A stretch of DNA of 64,000 nt from Selaginella moellendorffii (lineage: Eukaryota; Streptophyta; Lycopodiopsida; Selaginellales; Selaginellaceae). The DNA lies in NCBI RefSeq assembly GCF_000143415.4, contig NW_003314305.1, positions 1,212,834-1,276,833 on the forward strand, in the 5' to 3' direction. The notes under the pieces are model-generated. The model was given only the letters and a program-made list of their open reading frames with translations. It was not told the DNA's origin and did not search any database. Positions 30,145 through 40,831 of this stretch are shown piece by piece. A program made the translations under genes and the position numbers. The stretch's first letter is position 1, and each line of letters starts with the position of its first letter.

Positions 30145-31107
30145 TCAACCAAGAATACTACCTTGCGGATTAGTTTTGAAATTAAACATATCACTCCATT
30201 TAGCTTTCTCCAATTCAATCTTCCAGAGCATCATGGATTCCTCCTTTCGCTTATCTTCTTCGGCCTGAAGATCCTGTTCAAGCTCGAGAGCAAAATAAAT
30301 GTCCCCCTCCATTGCCTCTGCCTGCTCCTCCTGAGAATCCCCCTCAAGCACAAGATCCTCATTGTCCACATTCCTTTGGAGGATTTGGCTCGTTTCCCCA
30401 TTGCCAATTTGAATTTCTGCCAAGCCCTCCTTGTGTTGTGGCTGCACCAAAACATCCTCAAGCACGAGATTTAGCATCTCCTCATCATCCACATCCTCGA
30501 GATTTGACGACAGAATTTCAGTCATCTCTTTGTCACTCACTACAATTTCTGCCACCTCAGGGAACACAAGAGGGATGTCTTCCTCCTCATTTGGGACTTC
30601 ATTCTCCTCGACCAGTGCCATGATTCTAGCCACCTCCAGGTCATCCATGTCAAAATCTTCCATGTCCTGGATCACCGCCCCATCAGCCTGTTGACCACTC
30701 TGCTTCGCTTGACTTTCGTGGACCAGCGAACCCTTCTCCCTCTTGTCTTCAAATGGAGCGCGCTTGAGCTTCTTCTTCTCATGTGCCATGCCAGCTTCCC
30801 CAGTGCTGCTTGATCTTGGCCGCTTCATGTAGGTTGGTCTTGTTTTTCCGCTATAAGTGAATTTTTTCTTGCACTGACTGCAGCGATACCTTGGCTGGCC
30901 AATGTTGTCGTTATTGAAGTAGTCGAAGTTGCCACACTCACCACGATTGCACTTCATACAGGTCGGGTGCTGCTGTTTCAGGTACGATTTCAGCTCATCC
31001 ACGCTTCCAAACTGGAGGCTACTCTGCTGGGAGGACGAAGACCAAAACAGTGGGTAGTTCTGGAGAAGATGGAGCTCTTTGTACACCTTGCTGCTTTTGT
31101 TTGGCAT
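30145..31107 (-). CDS. Acidic protein with a divergent Dof-like zinc finger (copy B)
   Basis: 320-aa open frame that is a near-identical copy of the gene at 22566-23534. The differences are a two-codon deletion (KA lost after QQAD) and scattered substitutions, for example YGGKTR changed to YSGKTR and several near the finger. All four zinc-ligand cysteines and QPRYRCSQC are kept. Relative position and orientation to the POLQ remnant are the same as in copy A, so the gene moved as part of a segmental duplication ending at about 31231. Function unknown; DNA binding is inferred from the Dof resemblance. Confidence 0.72.
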   Translation of the reverse strand: MPNKSSKVYKELHLLQNYPLFWSSSSQQSSLQFGSVDELKSYLKQQHPTCMKCNRGECGNFDYFNNDNIGQPRYRCSQCKKKFTYSGKTRPTYMKRPRSSSTGEAGMAHEKKKLKRAPFEDKREKGSLVHESQAKQSGQQADGAVIQDMEDFDMDDLEVARIMALVEENEVPNEEEDIPLVFPEVAEIVVSDKEMTEILSSNLEDVDDEEMLNLVLEDVLVQPQHKEGLAEIQIGNGETSQILQRNVDNEDLVLEGDSQEEQAEAMEGDIYFALELEQDLQAEEDKRKEESMMLWKIELEKAKWSDMFNFKTNPQGSILG

Positions 31108-31237
31108 CGCTGCTGGCTTCTCAACAAGTGAAAACCTAAAATATGTCCTTTTTTACAAGCTTAAGGGATGAAATGTGTGTTTAAAGTTTTGGGTAAAGGG
31201 AGTTTTATTAAACATCTTTTAATTTCCACCCTTATAT

Positions 31238-31741
31238 CTATTTCTTGTGGATGCTGAGACCTGCAAAAGAAGAGCATGTATCGAAAGAAGAAAAAGCAAA
31301 GAATCTATAATGTAAAATCTTGTTGGAAAACTCGCTATCAGGATTCTTCAATAACTCGGAGACGTTGCTAACATTCGCAAAAGCATCGTTGATGAGGCTC
31401 TTGAGTCTGCTCGTGTCTGAGAAAAAGATGTATCTGGGAACTCCTCCGCAGTAGGGATATCGATCTCGCATATCCGTGATGTTCAAGCCAACTGCCTTGC
31501 CGCCGTCATCACAATCCTGCAGCGTCCAGGGCTCCATATACACGTAGATTCCCTGTTTCGCAAACTCATGGTGATTGGATTTCACGTCGGAAACGCACTG
31601 GAGAATTGGTCCCGGACTCTCAATGTAAATGGAGGCACCATCGACGATAGTCCAGGTATCCAGCTGCTCCAACTGCAACACCATAGTTCCTGCGTCAGAA
31701 TATGTTGACCTGAAGGCGGATGAGCTATTCAAACTTGACAC
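31238..31741 (-). pseudogene. Fragment of a Crinkler/RHS-type (CR) NTPase protein
   Basis: An open frame of 167 aa carrying a late region of the P-loop NTPase found in Crinkler/RHS-type proteins: MEPWTLQD, then PYCGGVPRYIFF, a motif typical of that family as far as I recognise it. The P-loop half is absent, so it is a partial or remnant gene. CR proteins are known in oomycetes, trypanosomes and also in plants including lycophytes (established knowledge); their roles in plants are unclear. It starts just beyond the right end of the Dof-like segmental duplication. Confidence 0.5.
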
Positions 31742-32056
31742 TGAAGATGTTCCTGGGGCTGCAAGGCTGCAAGGCTCAAGGTTTGAGAATCAGATGAGCT
31801 TAAAATTTTGTAAAAGGTTTTTCACTTAAGCTTATTATATTTCCGTATTTCTCTTGAGATAATCAATGAGAACTAGTCTCCATTTCTTCTTTTCGCGATG
31901 ATTTGAACAAGAAAATTCGTCTTTCTGGCCAGCTTCTCTTGAAAGAAATAGGCAAAAAAGAAGAACAGTGAGAGCTAGCCGATAAAAATGATCAAATGAG
32001 TACGTATATTTCAAGACACTCCAAAATCCCAGGAGCTACATGTAGCGAGAACTTCC

Positions 32057-32099
<43 letters not shown>

Positions 32100-32199
32100 C
32101 ATAGAATTCTTTGATGCTGACATCGCCGACTCAGAGAGTGGGAACAGTGGATGAACTGACGGTGAGGATTGCGCCACGAGTGTGTCAAGATTCTATATT
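31742..32199. other. Spacer with a (GA)n microsatellite
   Basis: Contains a perfect GA tract at 32059-32096 (about 19 units) in the 5' flank of the third IMPACT/YigZ copy. No gene seen. Confidence 0.7.
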
Positions 32200-32870
32200 T
32201 TCGAAAGGCACTCGCGCTTGGCTTGGATTCCTTGTCTAGGGTTTTTATAGCTGTTGCTAGATCGCCGATCGATAGAAGGACGGCGGCGCTGGCGCCAATG
32301 TATATGCATTTCAGTCGCCAGGGAGGAGCGAAATCTTGGAGCGATGGCGCAGCATCGGCATACACATCAATCTTGTCCTTGCAGTGCGAGATGAAACGAA
32401 GTAAGTTCATCGCCACGGCCACTCTGGACAGTGGACATTTCTCTCCCAGGTCTAGGCCTAGTTTTGCAAAGAAGAAAATCGCAATCTTAGCTCATTCCTT
32501 TGTTTGCAAGGTCTTGGATCCACGGGCAACTCACGAGTGCTGGGCTTACAAGGTGGTTCATTTATTTCGCCTTCTTTGCTTGAATGTTTCATTTTCTTCC
32601 AGCTTAGATCAAAGAACGCCATCGTTTTAGCAATGGTGGAGAGCCTGGAGACGGGCAATCTAGGCTGCCAGAGGAAATTCTGGTGTGGATGGAGTGGAAC
32701 TGGAGGATAGTTCGAGTTAAGCTATGACAAAGACGATGAAAGTAGCAGTGTAGAAATCCAACTCTGGTCGATGCTGGTAGAGCTGACGAACTTGAGAGCT
32801 CTCTCACCAATGCATGCAGAGCCTCGAGGCATCACAATTCGATGAGCTACAACAACCAAATCCTAGAGGA
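32200..32870 (+). pseudogene. IMPACT/YigZ pseudogene (copy C)
   Basis: Aligns with 18245-19310, including upstream sequence (ACTCGCGCTTGG, CTAGGGTTTT). Exons 1 and 2 and part of exon 3 are present, but the ATG is lost. A large internal deletion joins GTGTGGATGGAGTGG to GAACTGGAGGAT, removing most of exons 3 to 5, and the last exon is disrupted. The region around ATGACAAAGACGATGAAAG equals the final exon of copy A. Followed by the F-box remnant in the same order as copy A. Confidence 0.8.
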
Positions 32871-32919
32871 AAAGGTTATTTTTCTCTCCTTTACTTATAT
32901 CTAGAGCTAACTAGATTTC

Positions 32920-33780
32920 TGCTTCTCAATTCCAGCGGTCTGCAATGGGTAGCACGGTCCAAGCTGGTATGCAAGCACTGGGCTCGCATGCTGGATGATC
33001 CGAGTTTCAGGCTCCTGTGGAGACAAAATGGTCACTCTCAAACAAAAACCGTGTTGTTACTGCACCACCGACTTGATGAACCTACTCGGTACTTGCGATA
33101 TCATCTTCCAGCTGGCCTCGGTGATACTTTTTATCCTCGTTCCTTTCCTTGAAATAACAACTTCGCTGTTTTGCAGAAATGAACCAGTCATAAAAGAGCT
33201 GCCGGATTCTTGGGAGTCTTGAAGCTGGGGGCGAGGTTGGAGTGCTGTTCACACGTAATTCTAAAGCTGCCGTCGCGGTACTGGACAGAGAAAATCACCC
33301 TTGGACATGGAAAGAGGTGGCAACTTTAGAGGGTGACTTTTGCTACTGGGACTTTCGCAAGTGCTGTACGCATGGAAATCTTACGTTTGCGGTTCTGGGG
33401 AGCAGGGTCGCAGTGTTTGATTCTCGGAGCGTGACATGGGAGTGGCTTGAGGAGGGGTGCTACACAAAGTGCAGACTTGACGATCGTGCTTTAGTCGTGG
33501 AGCTTGATTTCGCGGCCGTGGCAAATGTTAACACGCCCAGCAAGGAGATGAGGGAAGCTTGTGCCAGCAAGTACCGGGGTGCATGGCTTGCACCACGTTT
33601 TTGTTCCTCATTCTCAGGTAAGTTTCTTCAATTTTGGAGTTTTCGTTTGCGTCAGATTTTGTTTTTCTGTGTCAGAGTTGACTTACTTTTCCCGAGACAG
33701 TACTGAAAAGTGTTTTTCAGGGGGACTGCTTGTAAAAGATGGCGAATATGTTTTTGAACTTCTTGGAATAGCATACTGAA
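32920..33780 (+). pseudogene. F-box gene, copy C (longer remnant)
   Basis: Better preserved counterpart of 19388-20270. Readable: QWVARSKLVCKHWARML, DDPSFRLLWRQN, then after intron-like gaps PVIKELPDSWESLEAGG, KAAVAVLDRENHPWTWKEVA, FRKCCTHGNLTFAVLGSRVA, SVTWEWLEEGCYTKCRLDD and a C-terminal FELLGIAY. The F-box start is partly deleted (the LELQTYLLSWLP segment of copy A is missing) and several frame changes are needed. The back half resembles kelch-like or F-box-associated C-termini only weakly. Probably dead. Confidence 0.55.
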
Positions 33781-33879
33781 AAACATTGGACTCTCTCGGT
33801 ATGTATCTTGTGACAAACTGTTTGTTTGGTAGTAAGCTCAAGGTGTTCCCAGATTTTTATTTAGAGATATGTATTCCGT

Positions 33880-34540
33880 TCAATGTGCAACGTGAGCTCG
33901 GAAACATTAACAGGAAGCGATGAAAGCGACCATAAAGAAATCCACAAAAGGTATGTATTGTTCTGTCGGTGTTTGTAGTGCCAGATCCCTCTGATGAAAA
34001 TTTTTATAATCGTGAACGACACACAGGTACTGGCTACGTATTGCAGTGACAGCAAGGTGTTATTCCAGATCTTGCGGGTCCAAACGAACCAGTTGAAGGT
34101 GGCTACAGTGCTTCATACATGCTGAAAGCTGGGGCAAAGGCTGGAGTGCTGTTTCTATACCTGCGGTCCTCGTGCTGTAGAAAGGAACACATCCTTGGAC
34201 ATGGAAAGTTGGGCCTCGGAGTTCATCATTTTTTCTTTTCTGTTTGTCACAGATGAAAGGATTTTGCAGACATGGCCAAGGATTGGAACTGAAGGTAATG
34301 TAATGCGGCCCGTGCTTTAAACTTACTGTGACCGTGCATCTCAGGGGACTTGTGAAAATGTGCTTGAACTTCTTTCATGGGTATGACAAGCTTTTCTTTC
34401 TTCAGTAAATTTTTTATTTTTTTACAGTGAGAAATTATAAACATGGGCTCAGAAACATCGACAGAGATACATGAAAGCGGCAACGAAGACATTTACATAA
34501 CGGCAGACTCAATAACTCGGCGGTGCTTGTAGTGAGTGGC
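33880..34540 (+). repeat. Tandem decayed pieces of the F-box gene's 3' part
   Basis: Two loosely similar blocks (about 33885-34240 and 34425-34530) repeat phrases such as GAAACATTAACAGGAAGCGATGAAAG / GAAACATCGACAG...ATGAAAG and a copy of the region around GGAGTGCTGTT...CTTGGACATGGAAAG found at about 33240-33310. A related piece is also present at 19820-19880. Non-coding debris of the same family. Confidence 0.5.
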
Positions 34541-34551
34541 AAGTAACTCCT

Positions 34552-35336
34552 TTACCGTAAATCCTTTGCGATGATTACGTGACATTTCACACGGTGAACG
34601 CAGTGGTCTGAGGTGCTCCCGAGAAGAAGCCTATGGTTTTCCATCAATTTCATCAGCTTGGTATGAAGTTGAAACAAGAAGAAGATGAGCACAAACCTCT
34701 TGAGCGTTCCATGCCCGTTGTTCCCCATGACGAGAACATTCGCTTGTTCCTTTTCAACAATCTCGCAGATGTGATCTCGGGGGTCTCCAGACTTTACAAT
34801 CGTCCTGACTTTCACCTTGGAACGAAGGAAGAAAGCGTAAGTAATCGAAGTTTCTTCTTGCTTGCTAGCTTCTACCTTGTGTTCTTCGCAGAGCGTCTTC
34901 CCACTTTCCAGGACTTCCACCGCGGCCTCCTCCTCTTGCATTTTGATCGCATCGATCATCTCCTGGGTCGTGATCCCTGTCCAAAGCAAGCTTATCCATC
35001 AAAGAGCAAACAGGAAAGTTTTTCTCATCTTCTAGCAATCAACTTACCGAGATTACAGTTCGCTGGAGGAACTTGCTGGGTGTGGAAGAGAACGATCTCG
35101 TCCGAATCCTCATCCCTCTCGGCTTTGCGAAAGACCAAATTCTCCAAGACCCAGTGAAGCGCTTGCGTGCTCAAGTTACTTCCATCCATGGCCACCACCA
35201 CGACCTTTCCCTTACCTCTCTTTCGCCCCTCTCCATCTTTAGCCTCTCGATCATTGTGGTTAACATCATCGCCAGCTATCATCTCACCTCCATCGGCAGT
35301 GGCGTGACGATCTATTTTGCTTTCTTCCACGGCCAT
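34552..35336 (-). CDS. Universal stress protein (UspA-type) family member
   Basis: Plant USP, an ATP-binding-fold protein linked to stress responses. Four exons (35336-35048, 34976-34876, 34815-34697, 34630-34552) join into 195 aa. The core begins VVVVAMDGSNLSTQALHWVL after a 50-residue acidic and basic N-terminal extension. Middle: KVRTIVKSGDPRDHICEIV and NVLVMGNNGHGTLKR. End: LLLGSTSDHCVHRVKCHVII. The glycine-rich ATP-binding pattern G-2X-G-9X-G(S/T) is nearly intact (GNNGHG, then LLGSTS). Intact and likely functional; the partner or signal is unknown. Confidence 0.9.
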
Positions 35337-37091
35337 CTCTTCTCTTTTCCTAGGCTTTGTGAAACGCTCGCCTTTTATACGTGATTTATGTGCCAGGGGA
35401 TTGGAGGCGCGTGGAAAATGGAATGTCCGCTTGGACTGTAATGCGCCCAGTGAGGTGTCCAGGCTTGGCTGGTCGCGCAAAGCAAGCCCCGAAAGACGAT
35501 TCCCTAGGATATTGGCGCCAAATCATTGATTCGAATCCTAAAAGGATATACTTTTAGTGTATAGTAAACATTAGGGTTATAAAAGGTCAAATTAAAGGTC
35601 AAAGAAAGTCTTCAAGTTTGGCTACCATTGACTTTGATCTAGTTGACTAATTGGAGCAGCATATTTTTGGTGATTTCGTTCATACAAATCGAAGCACTCA
35701 AGATCAACCAAGTTCGTAACATCGTTCTCGTTTGCTAAGACCCAACCTCCAGAGAAGTAACTGCGAACGCGTAGGCCCATTCTCCAGATGAAAGCTAGTT
35801 CGTTGTTCTCATCGCATCTTTCTCGCCAGGCCGGAACCTCTTCCGGGGAGGCTCAATGCCTTGAACCGCTACTTCCCTGTCACTAGCGGCATCCTTGGGT
35901 GATTTGCGTGAAACGCTTCACCTCGTCCACACTTTGCAGGCCATAACGTTTGAACCATTTAGGGTGATAAAGGACATTCCAGAATATCTAATAGTAATGT
36001 TAAGACATGTTTAAATACTTTTTATTAGTAATTATACTTAGAATTATGTTTAGTCCTATTTAGAAATGTTTATAAAATTAATTCAGTGGTCTTTGCAGAC
36101 AAGCAATGTCGGAAGCGTGTTCATCATCCCTCGAAAAGCATGCTCAACGATTTCAGTGGCCTCCTGTCAAAATCCATCTTGACCACATTGTAGAGGCCTA
36201 GAAATCGAATGCCACAAGCACCAGCACCATCGCTAGTGTCTTTTAAGCTACTCAAACACCAAAGCGTGCAGTGCAGCTATCAGAGTTTGGAGTAGCATCG
36301 ATTTCGCAGCAACGCGTTTTGGATTGGAGACTGACGTCTAGCACTGTTCTCTGTTTGTTTGTTTGTGCTTTGTTTTTCCAGCTTTGGCGAATTGCAAAAA
36401 CATCCCTCCATCGATTAAGCGTTAAAGAAGTTGCCGAACACGCAAAAGTGCCAAGCGCGAGACAACGCGATCCTCCAAACAAGAGTTGTGAGTTTATCGG
36501 AAACGAATCACGGGCTACTTCTCAGAAGCCCCATCTCTCCGGATCGTATCAAATACGTAGAGTTAAAAGCAGACACTTGATGAACACGTAGACCTCCTTT
36601 TCTTTTTATTGCGCAGAAAAAGGAGAAAAGGAGTTTGGATACAAATGGAATAAATGGAATATTACAAATACAAATTTTCAACGGCCACCAACCAATGAAC
36701 TAATCAAAGAATCATGGGTAAAAAAAGTTTTTAATTGCTTACACAAAGAGTGTTGCATGATCACAACTTTTTATGAGAACCTTCCAAACTAGAAAAGCAT
36801 CTTGTAATCCGAAGGAAAGAATTTTTGCTTAGAAAGAATTTTAAAAAGCATTTCCATGCTACCACCAATATTACTTTCTTCGAGTAGCAAACAAAAAAAG
36901 TTTAACGATTCTGCCTAGACAAGAGCGAAGCAAACTAAACAGGTGTTTCATCACAATCTCTTTGGAGGAGGCTGAAATTTGTTCTTCCTTGCTATGTACA
37001 AATTTGCCCAAGAACTTGGAAAAACTGAGAGAGGAGGGAGGAGGGAGCGATCGATCACTGGGCACTGCAGGAGCGAACGATCGATCGATGA
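35337..37091. other. Intergenic region, no supported gene
   Basis: About 1.75 kb. Holds the USP promoter (a TATAAAA-like box near 35580) and the 3' flank of the calmodulin-like gene. One 106-codon open frame (36271-36591) has a hydrophobic stretch but no known motif. Around 35990-36080 and 36600-36870 the DNA is AT-rich. Confidence 0.5.
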
Positions 37092-37760
37092 TCATGCACT
37101 GGCCATCATGAGCTTAAACTCCTCGAAATCGACGCGGCCATCGCCATTCGAGTCCACGCCCCTGATCATCCGCCCACAATCCTCCATGGTGAGATTCACC
37201 TCGCCCAAACCGACCAACACCCTGTGGAGCTCGTCCGCGGAGATGAAACCATTGCGATCCAGATCGAAGACGTAGAACGCGGCCTTTAGCTCCGCGACGC
37301 TGGCGGTGGATTGCGCGTGGAAGTGGAGGAACTCGTCCAGGCTGATGAATCCATCGCCGTCGGCGTCCACCTCCTCGACCATCTTAAGGAGCTCCTCCTC
37401 GGTGGGGGGAGGATCGTTGCCCATGGCCAGGCACTTGAGCACGGCGCCAAGCTCCGACACTGAGATTCTCCCATCGCCGTTCGCATCGAAGAGCCGGAAG
37501 ACAGCCTCTAGCTCCGCCTTGATGACATTTCCACGCGAGAGAGAGGAGGAAGCGCTCCTGGGCGACGATCCGAGAGAAATTTCGGCGCTCTTGGGGAGAT
37601 TTCCACTCCTGGATGGAGATGCTTGCTTCTTGGAGGAGATTTTGGGAGAGATTTTGGGAGATGGAGTGGCGGAAGAGGGGCTACCAAGCGGCGAGGAGGA
37701 GGAATCAAAGCCGGACGACGATCGCTTGGTCCGCAAGATCTTTGGCAGCTTCATCATCAT
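37092..37760 (-). CDS. Calmodulin-like protein with four EF-hands
   Basis: Intronless 222-aa Ca2+ sensor. An N-terminal extension of about 80 residues is rich in Ser, Pro and Lys (MMMKLPKILRTKRSSS...), with no obvious myristoylation glycine. Four EF-hand loops follow at residues 92-103 (DANGDGRISVSE), 132-143 (DADGDGFISLDE), 166-177 (DLDRNGFISADE) and 203-214 (DSNGDGRVDFEE). All have acidic residues at loop positions 1 and 12, so all four should bind Ca2+. There are three possible Met starts in a row; the first is given. Family: plant CML. The target is unknown. Confidence 0.94.
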   Translation of the reverse strand: MMMKLPKILRTKRSSSGFDSSSSPLGSPSSATPSPKISPKISSKKQASPSRSGNLPKSAEISLGSSPRSASSSLSRGNVIKAELEAVFRLFDANGDGRISVSELGAVLKCLAMGNDPPPTEEELLKMVEEVDADGDGFISLDEFLHFHAQSTASVAELKAAFYVFDLDRNGFISADELHRVLVGLGEVNLTMEDCGRMIRGVDSNGDGRVDFEEFKLMMASA

Positions 37761-38349
37761 GATCTTCGAGGCGCCGCGAGTGATGGGAAAGAATCCCTGG
37801 GAGAGCTGCTAGAAATAGATCGAATCCACGCGCCTTTAGGACAGCAACGAGACAAAGGAAGATCGAAGATCGCCGACAAAGAGAAAGATCGAAGAAGAGG
37901 AAGGACTGGCGACGCGCTTGGCGATTCGCAGTAGTGGATCGCAAATTTATACCAATGCGGCAGCCAAGAACGCGACCGTCGCCATTGCCCTGTTGCTTAA
38001 AACCTAAAAAACTTGGAGATTAAAAGGAAGGCCAAACGAAAAAGAATGCGAGGTTCCTCGAAACAGCAGGAGCCAATGGCATGCCGACACGATGCCGCGG
38101 TAAAAGTAAAAGTCTCTGTAACGGTTGATTTTACGGATGGACGGTGATGTATATGTGTCCCAGGCTCGAATCTCGTGGAGAGTGGGGAAAATTTATTTAG
38201 CTGGAATGTAGTCTCTCTGATTTGATCCTTCCAGAGCTCGCATTGAGCTCGTCCAAGAAGGCGGAGCTACTGGCGATCTCTTCGAATCGGCTATCTTTCG
38301 GCAGTAGCAAACAATCCAGCTGATTTTCTTTCCAAATTCATGGCGCCTC

Positions 38350-39690
38350 TGTGTAGATGGAGGAGCGATCACGCTACTTCCTCCATACCCGATTGACGAG
38401 GTATTTATTCTCTATCAAACATTCGCAGCATTCTTCTATTCATTTTAGAACCATGACATATTTGTCCTCTTTACAGACTAACTTTGATGAAGAGCTCGAC
38501 AAGCAGGGAAGAAATCTATTCCAGAATGGAGCGTCAACGTTAGCAGGAAAGAAATCTATTCCCGAGTGGAGCGTCAACATTAGCAGAGAACGCTTTCTTC
38601 AAGGCCACTGTTTAGCAGATCCCGGGATGATATTGGATTGCATAAAAAATCTGCGAAGAACAGGTTTGCATAGATTGCGTTTTCACTTTTGTTTTTTTCC
38701 TCTAATCAGGTGCTCCTAATTTTCCCTAGGCCTTGACGAAACCGCCATACTCATCCAACAACTGCCAGGCAAAGTACAATGTCGCTGTTTATTTTTGTCA
38801 ACCATGTACTTTCGAAGTTTCTCACGCTCTTTCTGGTCGTCTTTTAGTGGATCCTGGGATACACGTAGAATGTACACGCTAACGCAGCTGGCTGGGAGAT
38901 ACGAAAACGCGGCTATCAAGGTTTGCGAAGTTTAGAATATCTAATGTCTGGTGTCACATTGCGTGTTCTTAACAGAAACTAACTGGGATAGTATTTTTAT
39001 CTTCCGGGCAGGACATTCTTCGTATTGACTCGGGTGCGTAGATTTCGTTTGTGACAATTTTCTGAAGATAGATCCACATTTGATCTTTTCTTCCAGGGGA
39101 AATGTACTTTCCCGCAGTGTTCTTCATTTAGACACCACCACTATCGTCCACAAAAGCTATTTTTTTGCTACTGGGGACACGCCAATGCAGCAGGGTGTGT
39201 TGCTTTCATTTTACTTACACTGATCACTGTTATGCTTAGGAATCTCGTGGTCTTCTTCATGCGGGATCGGATTCTTTCGAAAGTGACTCTCTCAACTCTG
39301 TTTTCCAGTTCTATTGCAAATGGATGCCCTGCCAACAATTTGCAGGCGGGCTCCGAAGAGACACAGTTGTGGATACGTCAGTACGCCCGGCCTCTCAAAT
39401 AGACGCACCCAAAGTCTCAGGACGATGGGAACTTGGAATTAGTCTCGACAACTTGCTAATTTGCGAGGCTGGCGGCCATTTCCACCGAGACAGCGAGAAG
39501 GAAGCAGGCGTGGTTGCGACCGTCTTCCAAAGATGGTGTTCACGAAGAGTGAATCCAGTGGTTCTGTCCAGGCCATTCTCAGAATCCCACGCAGGACTTT
39601 GCACTGAACTGAATTTGCAAGACCTCCGAGAAGAAGCAACAACACTGCGTCTACAAGGAGAACATTCCAAATTCTTAACGTTCCATTGAT
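38350..39690 (+). pseudogene. Decayed gene, possibly 2OG-Fe(II) oxygenase-like
   Basis: Several exon-like pieces on the plus strand with broken frames. At 39440-39530 the frame reads NLLICEAGGHFHRDSEKEAG, which resembles the H-x-D iron-binding segment of a family of 2-oxoglutarate/Fe(II) dioxygenase-like proteins with a FHRDTEKE-type motif; the following text diverges. Upstream, 38486-38660 encodes DPGMILDCIKNLRRTG and carries a 40-nt tandem duplication. I see no continuous gene. The family suggestion rests on one motif and is weak. Confidence 0.35.
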
Positions 39691-40797
39691 CGAAAAAGAG
39701 TAGCATAACCACGATTGGCACTCAGAGTTAGTGAACTAAGACTTCTTGGCCGAAAGTTAAAAATACTATCACCTGTTGCAAAAATATGATCAACACTAAT
39801 CTGTAAAGAGTTGTGAGAAGAGCTTGAATCTCAATTTAGGGTTCTTGCAATGAAGAGGATTGAACTCTTTAATATGAACACTAGAAATTAGTATTTAGTT
39901 TTTCATAACACATAAAATTTTATTGTCCATTTTTTTAAAAAAAATTGGTTATATGTTCATATTCCAGTACAATAAGGAAGCTTGGCCATTTTGGAGTAGG
40001 AATCCTGAGCTGAGCAGACTCCAAAGCAATAGCAATTGAAGAAAGATTATCATTATAGGTGAAGTTGGTGCTAGAGGCCTTGATACTGGTTTGTGTTGCC
40101 ATTGGGGAAATGGCATTTATGGTGTTTCCAAGGGTGATTGAGTGCTAGGCAAGGCATAAACTTCATGGGCACAAACTCCAAGGGCATGAACTTCATGCTC
40201 TTTGACATATTAGATGGTCTTTTAAATGTTAGGGATATCCCAAATTAGAACATTCCAGCTAAAAACCACTTGATGGATCTGTTCTTTATAGCAGTAACAC
40301 TCCTTCACACAACCAATCAAGTTGTTTTGATTGTTCTAAAATTGAATGTCTCACCCTATGTGGTATGCAACTTAAGTTAGGTTCAAGAGGTTTTCTTCCA
40401 AATGCATCATAGATAATGTTAAGGTTAAGACCAAAAGCATCCTAAGCATGCTAGAGAAGGTGAGAAGGCATATTGTATTTTGTGTTATTTTTAAAAGTTT
40501 TATTTGTTAAGTTATGATATGAATCTACCATGTGTTATGCAGAAAAGAAGATAATGGTTTTTGTGATGACAAGTGTGTTGCATGTCTTTTGCCAGGGTAT
40601 GATACTCTACTAATATCATTTAAATCTTCAGACATTAGCAATACATTGTCTAGGTATTATCAGTGATGCATATCTTGCTTAAGCTCTATTACCCACCTTG
40701 TGATGTTATAATCAATTGCATAATAGGTATGGTTGAGGTAGCATAAGATTTTGGCATATCAATGTTTGCAATTGAAAAAGAGATTGGGTAGGTTTTC

Positions 40798-40831
40798 AGC
40801 TCATGAGCTCACGTGTTGAGCTTATAAGCTC
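40798..40831. repeat. Cluster of perfect palindromes with a G-box core
   Basis: AGCTCATGAGCT (40798-40809), CACGTG (40810-40815) and GAGCTTATAAGCTC (40818-40831) follow each other almost without gap, and a further related half-site lies at 40832-40850. Confidence 0.75.
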
